A DNA stretch of 64,000 bases from Echinococcus granulosus (Eukaryota > Platyhelminthes > Cestoda > Cyclophyllidea > Taeniidae). This document shows positions 1 to 12,668 of this stretch, piece by piece (positions within the stretch are counted from its first letter, which is position 1; each line of letters starts with the position of its first letter). Position numbers and translations under genes: made by a program. The stretch is from assembly GCF_000524195.1 (NCBI RefSeq), contig NW_020170419.1, positions 419,533-483,532 of the forward strand. Reading direction: 5' to 3'. The notes beneath the pieces are model-generated. The model worked only from the letters and a program-made list of their open reading frames with translations. It searched no databases and was not told where the DNA came from.

Positions 1-572
1 GTCAATACGTCAGCGACGTCTCGGGTGAAGCTGTACTTGGTGGGGTTGCAGCCGAGCCACATGGAGCTTGAGGAGCGGCACAATTTCGCCTAGTACGGTA
101 CTGTCACGGAGTGATGCATTGCGCGTGACGGGGATACTGATGAGTTGAGGATGATCTGGTGCATGTGAAACCCTTCAAGTTGAAGACGAATAAGGCGAAC
201 AAGACGGGAAGGTTGGTCGTCCGTCTCAAATCAGCATAGACACCAAAGTACACTTTGGAAACTAGTCAACAAAAGAAATTGCCATAAGAACTGTCCCAAG
301 TATCGACTGATTTCTCATTTCCGGTCCTTTCCTCGCCCCATTAGTTTCCACGCTTCTGCACACAGCCAATGAGAGCTGACTAAGTGGTCCAACAGAGGTT
401 GAGACAAAGCGAGGTCAGACCACGTGCTCATGACCATGCACCCATCAACCCCATCAAAGGCAGGAAGTCGAATGAGTCGAGGAGACGAGTATACAAATGG
501 TTTGTTGAAAAGGCTGGCATACAACAAATGAGTGCACGAGTGTGTGTGTGTGTGTGTGTGTGTGTACAAATA
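1..572. other. Left edge and CSTF1 3' flank
   Basis: No gene is supported here. The plus strand is open in frame 1 from the window edge to a stop near base 93, about 30 codons, with nothing recognisable in it; it could be the end of an upstream gene or an old element. The remainder is the 3' flank of the minus-strand CSTF1 gene and contains a TG repeat next to the CSTF1 stop codon. Confidence 0.5.
541..565. repeat. (TG)12 microsatellite in the presumed CSTF1 3' UTR
   Basis: An uninterrupted TG dinucleotide run (CA on the CSTF1 sense strand) lies about 7 bases beyond the CSTF1 stop codon. Short open frames crossing it on both strands only read the repeat as alternating residues and are not genes. 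Confidence 0.95.
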
Positions 573-3500
573 CTAGTCAGATATGGGTCGTTTGTACCAG
601 AATCGCGCGCGATTGTCATCGCTGCAGGAGAGAAAGGCCGCTGTGGTTGGTGAATGCACGAAACACCGGATCGGACCGTTATGACCTACAAAAAGTGCAA
701 AGTGGGTAGGGCAACCCCCCTAAATCACATTGCATATATCCCCAACTCGAGACGATAGCCAACTCGATAGCAATAGCCATTCACTCGACAGCGGACGTGT
801 CGACCGAAAGGGAAACTTCACTTAGTCAACAACCACTCCCTGTGGACTTAATATAAACGGAGAAAGGTCAGGTTCGCAAACGCCGCATTTTGGAAAAGCT
901 TGAGAGAACTTGATATAAAACCGAAGAATACTACTTACTAAGTGGCAGCAGACGTTGGCGATCAGCATTGCGCGAATCCCAGCAGCACAGACTTTTGGTC
1001 ACCTCATCCGGGAAAAGGACTGCAACATGAGGGAAAATGAGTTAATTTTTTTCTGCAAAATGCATGTCGTTAAAGCGGTGAGAAATTACATTCAAAAAAA
1101 TGCCGAAAAGCAACAAATTATTAAATCAGGAGGTACCAAGACGACAGAAACAGGGCAGATAGAACTACGTAAAAATTCCGCGAATAGACTTGGATAGGCC
1201 TGGAACCAGAAAGATGGGTCGTAAGATTTGACCAACAGAAGGTATTCTATCCCAGATTCAACAGGTATGCTCAGCAAATGCCAGTCAATGCAGGATCGGG
1301 AAAATGACTACTTTTTTAAATAATACATCACTCATAGAAAAGTGGCGACGCGGCAATTGCGAGAAAAAGGGCGATGCAAGGGCTGCGCCTCCTTACCGAC
1401 AAGGAGGAGCCATCCTTGTCGCACAACGAGAAGGCAAAAAGGAAATAAGGCAAAGGCGGGAGAGGTGAAAGGCCGCCGGACTCACCGTAATCCTCGGTGT
1501 GGTTGAACACAGCGTTGGAGCGATGGGTATGCAGTCCCAAAGTCCCGGCACCAGTGTAGCTAATGAGACAACGACTTGTCGAGAGCTCCCACAGTTTCAC
1601 CACGCTGTCCTTTCCCGACGTAAGCACGTACTGGAATAACATGAACAAACAGGACGTTAAGACTATTGAGCTGATTCCCCCATCCCCCTCCCCTTTATTT
1701 AAGTATACGCACCTGAAAAGCCTATCAAGTCACCAAAGCTGACTATTCAGCGGTATTCATTGCATGAATTTAACCATGTAGAGCCTTTGGGGTACTATCT
1801 ACTGTCGCGATGTCATGACAAGCTAAAAAGTATTGTCAATTATCCAGGCCACAGCATCCAACCAAGCAGTGGAAGTGGTCAATCACTTGTTTATCCGTGA
1901 AGGTAAACACACAGCCGGAAGGCAGAACTTGACCCACCTTTGAGTTGCGCGAGAAAACTGCCGAACAGACAGGCAGACCGTCGTGTGCCGCCTCGAAAGT
2001 GGAGACACAGCGTCCTGAAACACCGTCCCAAATCTTGAAGCTGCCGTCGACCGAAGAGGTGACAAAGTAATTGGCATTGGGCGCCCATCTTGCCATCGTC
2101 ACCGCACCGTTGTGCTGATCCTCCGGCACCGCTGATACAAAGCACTGACAAGTGTTCACACTGTAAATACGCACTGCAAGATAAAGTTAACATTGTCATC
2201 ATCAATGGTGGAGCAGAGGTGTCGAAAACAGTACTCTATATCCATCTATCCATCAGTCACACCCTCACCCCCGACTCTCCACAATTTATTCCCTCAGGAT
2301 ACACCGTTCATCCAAATGCCAGACACTCCAGCTGCACCTACCCTAAGCAAGTCCTGCATGGGGATGCTGTACTTGTGAACAAATGGGTAGGCAGATGAGC
2401 GACAGTCAATCAATTAATGAGGAGCTGAAAAAGTGAAAACAGGTCACCACCTACGAGTCTTGTGATGAGTACCAACGAGGAGGTAGTTGCCCGAGGGATG
2501 GAAGTGAAGGGTTTTGATGGGTGACGCCTCCGGAATACTGCGCTGCGCCTTTTTCACAGAGGGATTGGAGAAATCGAAGAACTTGATGGTGTAGTCTTTG
2601 CTCCCACTCACCAAAATCTGCTGTGACGCGTCGGGATGAAAATCCACACAGGTGACTTCCTGTTCAACAATGAAATGAAATGGTGTCGGAAAGAAATTCT
2701 CGAGGAAAAAAAGAAAACGATGCTAGTATGGTTGTCGAGGTCTTCTCAATTTGCCTGTTGGTTGGGTGCAGCTCTGTTCACAGAACCGTTCCTACTTCCT
2801 GTTCTATTTCGCTGACCTACAGAGTTTACGCATGGTCTCGTTACCATAGGAGGAAGGCAGCTGCCGGTAGTAGCCCTCTCCATCAGCGCCTCTCCGATCA
2901 GCTTCTCCTAGATGTCTGCCTATCTGCAGCTCTAGGTAATCAGCTCCAGTTGATCTCTTCCGCCTCTGTCACGAATGAATTCAAATTTCTTGCCACCAAA
3001 CTTAACATTATCTGGCCAAAACTAGTTGTCGCAATCCAATGCTTATTCTCTCTCGTCATTTCCTTCACGTTCCTCAACAAGTGGGGACGGAGGAGTTCCG
3101 CACAGCTCGAGTGGACTCAAACAGCCGCAATGAAGAAGCGATGACAAGGACCTACCCCAAAAGTAAAAACCCACACCTGTGTCATCAGGCAACGTTGTCG
3201 ACGCTCAACTGGATAAAGAGGAAGACGGACCTAGTTTGACGGAAGACTTCTTATCATATAAAGCAAAAGCATCAAGCAACCCCTCTAGTAGGTCCCTCAT
3301 AGACTTGCAAAGCTGGGAAGCCTGAATAACACTCGGTGATTAGTCACGCACGAGGCTCAAATATGACTAGTCAAAGAGAGAAGGGAATCAGAAAAATTAC
3401 CGCAGTATGATCGTAGAGAGTTCGGATGACTGGATGAGCTTCCATCTGCTGCTGTGGCGTTTCCTGAGCCGAGTGTTCCGGTCCAGAGTTGCCTTTTGCA

Positions 3501-4305
3501 AGCATTCTTTCAACATCCAGAATCTGCGAGTTGGATTCAGCAAATTAAAAGGCATTGTAATTGGGTAACTTTATAAGCACACTAAGAATTAGTACCTTAA
3601 TCGAGGAGTCATGAGAACCAGTGGCAATGAGTTGACCTATTAGTGATTGTGAGAAAAGTAAGGTAAATATACACTATAGTAAAAAAAACTATTAGAAGCT
3701 TTAAAAACAGAGTCACTGGACCTGTGCTATTAAATGCAGCCGCTCTGCAAGCTGCCTTGTGTGCGGTGACATAGCAGGTTTCATAAAGTGCAGCTTCGGG
3801 AGCCATGGTAGAACCTAGTTGAGGAATGCGGAAAAAGAACAATAGAGACCAACCCAGGTATCAAAGTAGGAATAAGGGGTAAACGGACTTTCACTTTCAA
3901 TCTCCAGGTCGATGCCGGTGCCTGGGGCAATGTTGTCACCCTCGAGTGCAACCGACCGATCTTGCTCATCTAAAAAATACGAATCCACGCACTATTCTCA
4001 CAAACAGTCATAAAGTGAAAGTACAGATGATAGAAAAATGAGCGAGAAAATTATCCAAAAGTAACCAACACAAGGTGGATGAGAATAAGCTAATACCATC
4101 TGCAATAGAGAGACCAAGCTTTACTAGTTTCAGGAGTCGCGCTGATGGACCGCATGAAATAGTTGGGGATACTTCATTCATAAGATTAATTGCAATAGCC
4201 TGATAGCCGTCGTGGAAAAGTTGACTACAAAGACCGATACAAGAATCGAGAATCCAAAAACCTTATTATAAGTCGGTAGAGTACATCACGTTCTCTTATA
4301 GACAT
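573..4305 (-). CDS. CSTF1: Cleavage stimulation factor subunit 1 (CstF-50), 442 aa
   Basis: This WD40 protein is the 50-kDa subunit of CstF, the nuclear complex that binds the GU-rich element and promotes cleavage and polyadenylation of pre-mRNA. Eleven exons join in frame with GT-AG junctions: 4305-4262, 4224-4097, 3969-3850, 3814-3722, 3636-3596, 3523-3401, 2659-2455, 2173-1938, 1630-1486, 1019-939, 685-573. Human CSTF1 is 431 aa. The N-terminus carries the helical dimerisation segment ([14 protein letters not shown]), then a linker with APGTGIDLE, then WD repeats from about residue 105 with diagnostic stretches [18 protein letters not shown] and the terminal [13 protein letters not shown]. 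All key family motifs are present and no break is seen. A pyrimidine-rich acceptor ends one base before the ATG. It diverges from ATRIP across a 786-bp gap. Exon phases agree throughout, so the model is firm. Confidence 0.95.
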
Positions 4306-5091
4306 GCTAGGAGAAAGAAAGTGGGCTGAGATCGGTATCGCTCCTAACCAATCAATGCATTACCAGCGGTTAACTCATGTTTTGTTCACGTGATAAACAC
4401 GAAGATGATTATAAAGTTGAAGCACTAAAAATGCATAGAAAAGAGATTGAATTAATAGTGTGAAAGCACAGTGTTTATACATGAAAATCAAACTTTAGTC
4501 ATTTTTGGGCCACGTTTTAGAGTTGTGATGCAACTTGAAAAGACAGAAATATTGACTAAATAAGAAAAGTTGCGCGAAAACCTAGCTGAAGAGTAGTAAT
4601 GAATTTGGCTATCATTATTTTTGTAAAAAGATTCCTCTGAGTCTAAGGCTTTTTAAGGGCAAAAAGAAAATATCGTTGTGAAATAAACCACCACTTGTTC
4701 TTTTTATGAGCTTTTTTCTGATTTTAAGCTTGAAAAGCAACAATCAAAAATTGAAAACGATGTGTTTTTGCGTTATTTCTGGCCAAACTCAGAAATTCTG
4801 ACTACTAATGAATATGCAAGTTACATGTTATGGTGGCTTCATCATTAGCAAAATTTTTATCTTTAGGTTTTTTTGAGACAATCTAGTCTAAACTTTGTTG
4901 CAGATGTATTTGTGCACATGATGAGAGGTTTCAATGAATTTGCTTATTTTTAGCGCCAAAATAAATTATCCAGTCATCTTGATGACCTTGAGTTATCATA
5001 CCAAATGTGTGGGATCATGCTGTGAGGCAGAGGTCATTGGTTCGTTCTAACTCTATATTAATCGGATTTTGTGGTTTGGTTTGAGCTAAAT
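4306..5091. promoter_or_regulatory. Divergent intergenic region between CSTF1 and ATRIP
   Basis: This 786-bp AT-rich stretch separates two genes transcribed away from each other, so it must carry both promoters or one shared bidirectional promoter. No coding sequence or clear core element is visible. On the minus strand a pyrimidine tract followed by AG (4309-4307) precedes the CSTF1 start by one base. Confidence 0.5.
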
Positions 5092-8000
5092 ATGGCGCTT
5101 GATGACGAAGAAGAATTCTCGCCTGAAATTCTAAATCATTTTGACCTTGTTTGCACACAATTCGCGACAGCTCGTGCTTCTGAAGGTTCTATTAGTTTTT
5201 CAAATATGCACATCTATAGTTCGCAAAGGTGACGATCCTGGTGAACATCTCAAACCTATTGCCCAGAACCAAGAAGGCAGTCGCCCATCAAACTCACAAC
5301 AGTCAAAATCTCGCACTCACGTTTTTAGACTATCTAGAAAAACCCCATTTGGCAGGATCTGCTCTTGGACAGCACCCTCACAACCCTCGAGCGCGTATGC
5401 GTGTATAAAATTTTCATCTGCCATTAATTCTAACTTTAATTAATTTGACCAGATCCTTATTTGTTTCATCACAGTTCTACTGGTGAACCGTATAAAATCG
5501 AGATTGAACGTTTGAAGCGCGAGGTTTGTGTTATCCTCCCTATTTGTTCCTCTTCTCTTAACATATAGCTATAAATACCTTATTTTTACAGATGGCAGCT
5601 CTTCGGGAGGAGTTATACGTGAAAGTTGGTGAACTGGCTTCCCTCAAAGAGGCCTCTAGCCGCAGCACCAACGCCCGATTGGAGGTTATTCGGAAATTGG
5701 AGGCACAGTTGGCCTCAGAAAGGGCGGAAAGCTCCAAAGCTATCGCGGCTTTAAACAGTCAGTTGGCATTTAGGGAAGCTGACTACCAGTTAGTGTCCAC
5801 TGAACTGGCACAGGCCAAGATGATGCAATCCTATCAGGCCCTTTTGGATGATGAGCCGTCTACATCCTTTTCTCAAGGTACTTTTACCATTTACTGTATT
5901 TGGTCTACCATAAGTAGGTTTATCGTGTACACATTTCCCTCAATATATAAGATTGGAGTGGTCATCTACTTGCGAAAGTCTTTGTTTCTTCTAAGAAGGC
6001 ATCTACAGCACTGCCTTAAGGCTAAATGATTTTTGAAGGTACAGGTCGTACATCGATTAAGAAATGTTCTACTCGTTCTGACAGAAAACTGTCATAGTTA
6101 CATTCTAATCTTTGTTCTCTTCTATCTTGAGCTAAATTAGATGCACTAATAATTATTCCGGCGAGGTGTCTAATTCAACTATTTACTTGTTCACCGCATG
6201 AGACACCCTAGGATTCTTGCATCAATGACCGGACGAGGGTTTGGAACGTGTGTAGTTCTCATGTCCTAAGCTAATCAATCTGTAAGGGCCATTACAAATA
6301 AAACATTTAGCGTTGTCCGCGCCTTCCAAGTCATAGTGGATTCGTCCATTTCCTGTATGATAGAATTTGGATATTCAAGGCAACATTGGAAAAGAGCACA
6401 CATGGGGTGTAAACTGTATATCAAAAACAAAAAATGATTTGCAATCATGAATGAACTGTCCTGAGGCATGTGGCATGCACTGACTTCTCAAATGAAGGAT
6501 TCAATTAAGCACTCCGTTAGTCTTGCCGGGTGTCCTGCGTGCTGGATGACTGCCAGGACGTTGTGCCTTAGCCGAATTGCCATGGCCGTGACAGACTTAT
6601 GACGAACGCTTGCACTATTCTAGTACCTAACTGGGGCTTGCGATTTCACAACTAAAACGTGACATTTTTCTCTGCAAGAGTGTGTATCTGTGGGTGTTCC
6701 TTCTTTGTTGATAGAAAACCTCCAACCATGCGTCTACGCCACATTTGTAAGTGGTACATGAACTAGTTATTAGTAATAAATGTGGCACTTACCGTTAGGA
6801 TGGTTGGTAGTGCAGTGTAATTCTATTTCATGAGTTGAAAGTAGCCCCGGTTCAACTCAAACACCCATGGTAGTGTCACATGTAAAAGTTGTGATCAATC
6901 GTATGTTGTCTTCGTCTTTCACTGATTTCGTTTTCCTTTTTTTCTCAGCTGTTGGTAATATTTCACCTGCCTCAGCCCTACTTACTTCAGTAGCAGAGGG
7001 TGTGGATGCTAGACTAGCCAAACGTGGTGGATGTTTTCCTCGACCTATTTCGCCTTTGATGACTCGGGTAACACCTTCCAAACGTCCGCGTCTCTGGAGT
7101 GACGAGCTGGTCTGCGGAACTAGTGTTGGCGTTGGTGCAAGCGATACCACTCCAAACTCTCTGTCGCCTACGATTACGCGCCCAAGCGGAGTCAAAGTCA
7201 GATCACTTCGACCGTTTGTTAAGCTTCCTACTCTCAATTTGGTAGAGGAGGCGCAAGCTCCTCCCACTCCTTGCAAGCACACTTTGTCGACAGAGGTGAT
7301 GGCGGATGACAGGGTGGCACCCACACCACCGCCACCACCACCATCGCCGCAGAAGCTGCGTTTTCGGTTGCGGCGTGGAAGTGGATCCTCAAAAAACTCG
7401 GATCTCTGTCAGGTATTGAGAAGGCTGACACTACTTTCGAGGGAAACTAGATGCCTTCCTCGGGATCCAGAGTTGCCGGGGTACGTAGGTATTGCAGTAG
7501 TCCATGAGAAGCTTTTTTGTTACCAAAGTTTTCGATGAGGCTATTTAACACTAGGAAGAACACATTATAGGGATATACAAGAGGCCTGGGAGATTATTGA
7601 TGTAGTTCACACAATAAGCGTGATAGCTGAATACCGTGGGACTGAAGTACACCACTTAAGACGACGTTTGAATCTACACAGAACCTCACTTGCTCCCTGA
7701 TAACTCACTCGACATGTTTTTTTGAAGGCTGGGTGACTCTTCACAGCAACGTACCTTCACGTACGAATGACTCGCTTTTGTGGGAACGCTTGTTCAATAG
7801 TCAAATGTAAACTACATAACGTAAAGTGGCATTTTGGGGACACCCCAGTTTTTCTCGCCTTCTCACTTTGAAGTCATTTCAACGCTATCCTCAGCCTCCT
7901 GGAATTGGGGCAACGTTGTGTCAATCTCTAAGGCTCCAATCCCGTGGTCTCCAGTCTCACTTGATACTGGAGTGCCTGTTAAAAGTGGTCGCGGTTTCGA

Positions 8001-11000
8001 CGGCCCACAACGGCTATTTCTCTTGTGTAACATTTTAAGGAGAATCTTGTAGAGGTGAAATCAAATTTATGATGCCTTGAAATAGAGTCTCTCACCGTTG
8101 ACTCTTCTCTCTGAACTGGTTGTAGGGAGGGCGACCTATTGCAGATTTAGTGGTGCTGGAAAACATTCATTCACTCACCGGAATCTAAAAAACGGGCGAT
8201 TCCAATATTTATTTGGTCGTATTTTGTTGCTAACATTATCCGAAATATAAAAAAATGTTGAGTTCAACTCATGCAAGTACTAGTCCATTTCAAATACTAC
8301 TTACTCGCCTGATAAGTAGAGCGATTTTTCTGTCCTCGCTCAGAGCAAATTCGCGCCGCGATCGAAACGGTGAAGGTTTTCAAGTAAGCGTTGTTTATTT
8401 ACTCCAGTGGATTTTACTGTCTGCATTTTTTTTGGCCATGTAATAAACGCAAACCCATCCATGAAATTGTTTACATCCGGCTGCACTGCTAAGAGCCTTA
8501 TTTTTTTTTCATACATTTCACTGTCTGGTTTTCTATTGCTATCAAGAGGCTATTAGGTAAAAATTAAAAAAAAAGAAAAGACTTACCATTGTCTAAAATA
8601 GAAAGGGTAACGCGACTGGGTGGTAAGTCTCATGTAATATATGTTTGACCCCACACAATTGATTGTCGTTGTTTCAAAACATCTACCAATCAAGAGGTCA
8701 GCCTGCAATGTTTTTGCGCTTTGATGACATGTAACTAGGCCCTTTTCTACTTCATAAAAATTGCCTTCCCAACAGTCCAAGTTTCATATGCTTAGCTGCC
8801 ATAGCAACGCGATACATTGTTACTGCGTTAGCGCTTCAGTTAGATCAGAAGTGAGCTTATCATTGTTAGCATGGGGAGTGAAAATGAGTATATTAGCCAA
8901 ATCACCGTGACTGAAGGGATCATGCCGACGAGGCATGCGTGAAAAGCGTTCTAGTCAAGCTGGAACCTCACGTGTTGAGGCTATCAAAGGAGTTTCTACC
9001 CTGGTGATAACACGTGCAAATGCAGACGCCAAATGCACCCCATTGTGAGTAATGGGAGATGGTGCAAATGTGGCATTTAAGCCTGAAAGCGGTTCATCAA
9101 GATGACAGGTAGCAGTGGAAGTGTGCCAGTGAGTGAAACCCAGTGTAGTGTTGAGTTTTCCGTCAAATACGGCTATTGGTGGAGGATTTTAGGCACGGTA
9201 TGGTTGCTCAGCTCTGGGGTATTAGGGTAGTGGTAGCGCCTCAGGGATGATTGGCCGCCAGTCTAAGTCAGTGCGGATTCTAGTTCGCAGCAGAGAGCTA
9301 GCGTACTCGTAGTATCGAGGCCTTCTTCCGTAGGCCATGCAAGGACAGTTCAAACGCATTGACAAGTTTGTCGCGGCCTTGTCTACGATCTTAAACGTGA
9401 CAGCTGACATTTCGCCTCCTCCCCGCCCTCCTACCCCATTGTCCTGGCCGCATTGCCTGTAAGTCACAGATGAGACAAGTCTCTTTGTCCACTCTGCCAC
9501 CTGATGAGTAATCGCACGCTCTGTTGCCGTGGTCTTACCGCCTAAATCTCCTGGTTTGTGCTAGCGCTCGCCCTGTATTTGATGCAGTTTCACAAAAAGG
9601 GAGTTTGTATAGTGCGATTGGCGCCTGTTTGACACGACACTTACACATGCACCCTTTTTAGCGTCTAGTCGGAAGTTTAATGTAGCTGTGGTCCCGTATC
9701 TGTGTGCGCACGCGCGTGCATGTATTCTGAGTGTAGCCAATCAAAGAGCAGTTTTGTGCAGTTCAGCGGTCAGTGAAAGATAGGCTTGCAGTCCTAGCAC
9801 CCTCAAGTAGAACAAACAGCATGGATTTACAACAAGATCGTATGCCAGACCAGCAATTTGTCCTTCATGCTAGAGCAGTGTACAGCTGGTAAACCTTCAT
9901 CAAATTAAGGTGAAACATTCCACGGTGCATGTCTGTTTTGTGTTGGGGTTGTGCGGTCACGCGCATTGATCGATTCAACTTCAGAGCAAAAAGCAGAATA
10001 AAAACAATCCACCATGCCACGTTCATGTTGAACTAGGCGAAGTCTATCAACCCACGATGCGCATTGTTGTTGCGGGATCCAGTCCACCACCGACTAACTT
10101 CCCGCAAGGCATTAACCAGCCTGCTGTCGCACACAGAGAGGAGAATGTTTTAAAAACATTCTCCATTTTCTCAACATTAAAGCCGAGATGGGCCGACAAG
10201 GATGTATTTTCCAAAAAAAAATGTCAAATTATCATGTTCCCTCAAATTAGACATTTTCAAATAAAAAGTCAACATCAAATTACGAATAATGGAAGCATGT
10301 GAGACAGTTTTCACGTTTGGCACAAAACAAATAACTGTGTTTAGGCGATTACATAGGACGAGATTCAGGCGAGCAGAATCCACGCGCAACCGTCACCTAA
10401 GTCGACGCGTCGAAAAAAGAGAGTTAACCTGACGCCGGGAAGCAGCTAGAGCCAATCAGAAGGGCGGATTAAAACAAGTTACTCTTCCGCTTTCTATTCG
10501 TTCACTGCGACCTTGACCACCCAATCAAAGGCAAAGAACTAAGTGCATAAATACCGCAACACTAGTGGTCGAGCTATTAGAGTTCTGCAGTCTGTGGGTC
10601 GCGAGGGTTCGGGGGATTTAGTCAGGTAAATGGGATTGAGTAATCCTTCGTCATTTCGCAGACGAGCCATCAGTGCTACCACGGATGAAGAACGAAGTTC
10701 AGCTGAATGCGATTTCTTCAGTGGTCTGTCTCGACTCTCCGTCGGGGTGGAGAATTGTGGTGATACTGGCAAGCGTTTGGGTGAATGCATTGCTCTTATT
10801 CTACCACAGATTCGAGTCCGTTTCCAGGTGGGTTTATGTGTGACCACTTATTTCATTTGTCAGGAGTATGTTAACTTCTTCCGACTATACCGGCAATGTG
10901 TCTTTGATCATACCTTCACGCAAAAGTTGCAGCGTGATGGTCCAATTGAGTTTGAAAGCACCTCTCTGGATAGTTCGGGGATAATCGACTTGGAGCGCTT

Positions 11001-12513
11001 TGACGAGAACCCTTTTGCTGGCGCTCCCCCCTCGCAATTGGTCTCCGTTCCTTCGCGTGAGTGAGATGAATGCTTGCACACGGAGTGTTTTTTACTGGTT
11101 TACAGTCGTTTTTCTGCAGTATGTGTTGAGGGAAACGCTCAAACAACTCCCATCAGCGTTGAATTTGTTGGACCATCCACATGGTCGGAATCAACCGCAT
11201 TACAAGCCAACGAAGGCATTCTCGCCTGTCTTCGTACAATCGACGTCCTCCTTGTTTACACACGCCGCCATGGTGTGGACATCACTGAACTCGCTAACTT
11301 CGTTAGTGAGGTATTGGACGCTCTGGCAGCAATGCTGTCTCTCAAACCCGTTGACGAAGAGGCTGTTTTGAATGCTCTTCCGGCGTTGTGGATGTCGCGT
11401 CTTGCACGCACCATTCACCAGTGCATTCATCTCGCTTGTCGCTTTGCTTTGGAATTCAACAAGATAAATAATCAGAATGAGTAAGTGTCCTAATAAGTTG
11501 GAAGCACCTGGCTTACCGCTGTATATGAATGTTCTTATATTTTGGTTCATTTTCAGATGCGTCAATGAGCCATCGTGGCTGCCCTCGATTTTAAATGTCC
11601 ACCTGCTGGTAGTTTGCGTGATGTCTTCAGGAAGAACGCATGAATACCCCTCGGTTTTGCTATTAACTCTGCGTTTGTTGACCTACCTCGTAGAGGGTGG
11701 TCGTCTCGACCCTCCTGAACATTCAACAGCCGCTTCAACCTCGTCATCGAATTCTGTGGTTTCCTGGTGGGCCTCGGGAGGTGACGCGGAAACCCTGGAA
11801 CTCATACAGAGGCTGCGGGAGTTAGAAATTTCCCTGGGCCAAACAGGCTGCCCCACATCATCGTCTTTCATATCCCATATTTCGAGCAGTAGGTTCTTAT
11901 TATCCAATATACTAATTTTTCTTTCAGAAATACCACCCCAAGAACAGTTGGGCTGTCCCCTCCACCTCCTCTGTCGGCTGGTACATTCTCAACAATTGAC
12001 CTTCAATCACGATGATGTACGGCGACTTTGTCGACTGCTTACTGAGGTTCGCTTATCTTCTGCTTTATGTCACCGTTCTTTCATCTAGTTCAGTATGTTT
12101 ACAAGAGCTATGGCTTTGACTAATCGGTGGACTCGGTGTGCGAACTGTCCCTGCACTCTAGAGGTACGCACTATACCCCTCTTTATATCATTCCTCTGTA
12201 GGTGTATAAAGCACTGATAGGGTTAGGATTACCTTTGGTGGAGTGGCTTTTCACATGGAAGTCCAATCCAGACCTAAAAATTCTCTGCCTCTCGTCATTG
12301 GGGTGCCTGATTCAGGCTCTACATGCCCTTCTGCTTACACATGGAGATGATACCTTTCAACTTATCACAGATCGCATTCCCGGTTTCTTTTCAATCATTT
12401 CTCGTCTGTCACGACTGTCAGATGATGATGCAGATCTTGTTCATCCAGAATTAGTTGAGGAACTACACGATTTTGATACTTCTCCACAGTCCGATTCGTT
12501 GGAGTCCAGTTGA
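5092..12513 (+). CDS. ATRIP: ATR-interacting protein (ATRIP), about 941 aa
   Basis: ATRIP binds RPA-coated single-stranded DNA and brings the ATR kinase to stalled forks and damage. Fifteen exons join in frame: 5092-5185, 5220-5394, 5475-5523, 5592-5877, 6949-7412, 7849-7987, 8344-8369, 10591-10625, 10662-10827, 10864-11056, 11120-11480, 11557-11888, 11928-12046, 12089-12163, 12202-12513. Features in order: an acidic N-terminus like the RPA70-binding checkpoint recruitment motif (LDDEEEFSPEIL, residues 3-14); a coiled coil near residues 95-195 rich in LKREMAALREEL-type heptads; a Pro/Ser-rich linker with a polyproline run; then a helical C-terminal half with EYPSVLLLTLRLLTYL, like a conserved human ATRIP segment, and an acidic tail. 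Human ATRIP is 791 aa, and the excess is mainly in the linker. Two tiny exons (26 and 35 nt) flank a 2.2-kb intron and are the least certain part. UMPS follows closely. Confidence 0.8.
8370..10590 (+). other. Large ATRIP intron (2.2 kb)
   Basis: This is the only long intron of ATRIP and lies between its two smallest exons. No coding exon is supported. A minus-strand open frame at 9222-9500 (92 codons) has no recognisable features. A stretch at 9489-9499 matches a tRNA A-box on the minus strand but has no matching B-box. The T-rich and A-rich tracts are ordinary for this genome. Confidence 0.5.
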
Positions 12514-12642
12514 TTTGTTGTACAGATTGGTGTTTTCTTCTTGTTTCTCTCTACCATTTCTTTCTGTAAATACAAGTCACCTACTCTGTACTTATGGCAT
12601 TTTCATCTCGACCACAATTTTTACTACCTTTTATAAGTTGCC

Positions 12643-12663
12643 GTTTTCTTATGTTGCTCCCAG
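12643..12663 (+). promoter_or_regulatory. Orphan 3' splice acceptor before UMPS (candidate trans-splice site)
   Basis: A pyrimidine-rich tract ending in CCCAG stops five bases before the UMPS ATG at 12669. ATRIP ends at 12513 and no matching 5' donor or 5' UTR exon is evident in the short gap. This is the layout of a spliced-leader acceptor for the downstream gene of a flatworm polycistron. An ordinary cis-spliced UTR intron with its donor within ATRIP remains possible. Confidence 0.5.
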
Positions 12664-12668
12664 ACAGC

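Noticed and set aside
9489..9499. Perfect match to a tRNA A-box on the minus strand in the ATRIP intron
   Set aside because: No B-box at a suitable distance and no foldable tRNA arms; at best a worn SINE fragment.
12594..12668. Upstream in-frame ATG giving UMPS a hydrophobic 25-residue leader
   Set aside because: A strong splice acceptor lies between it and the second ATG, and UMPS proteins have no such leader.
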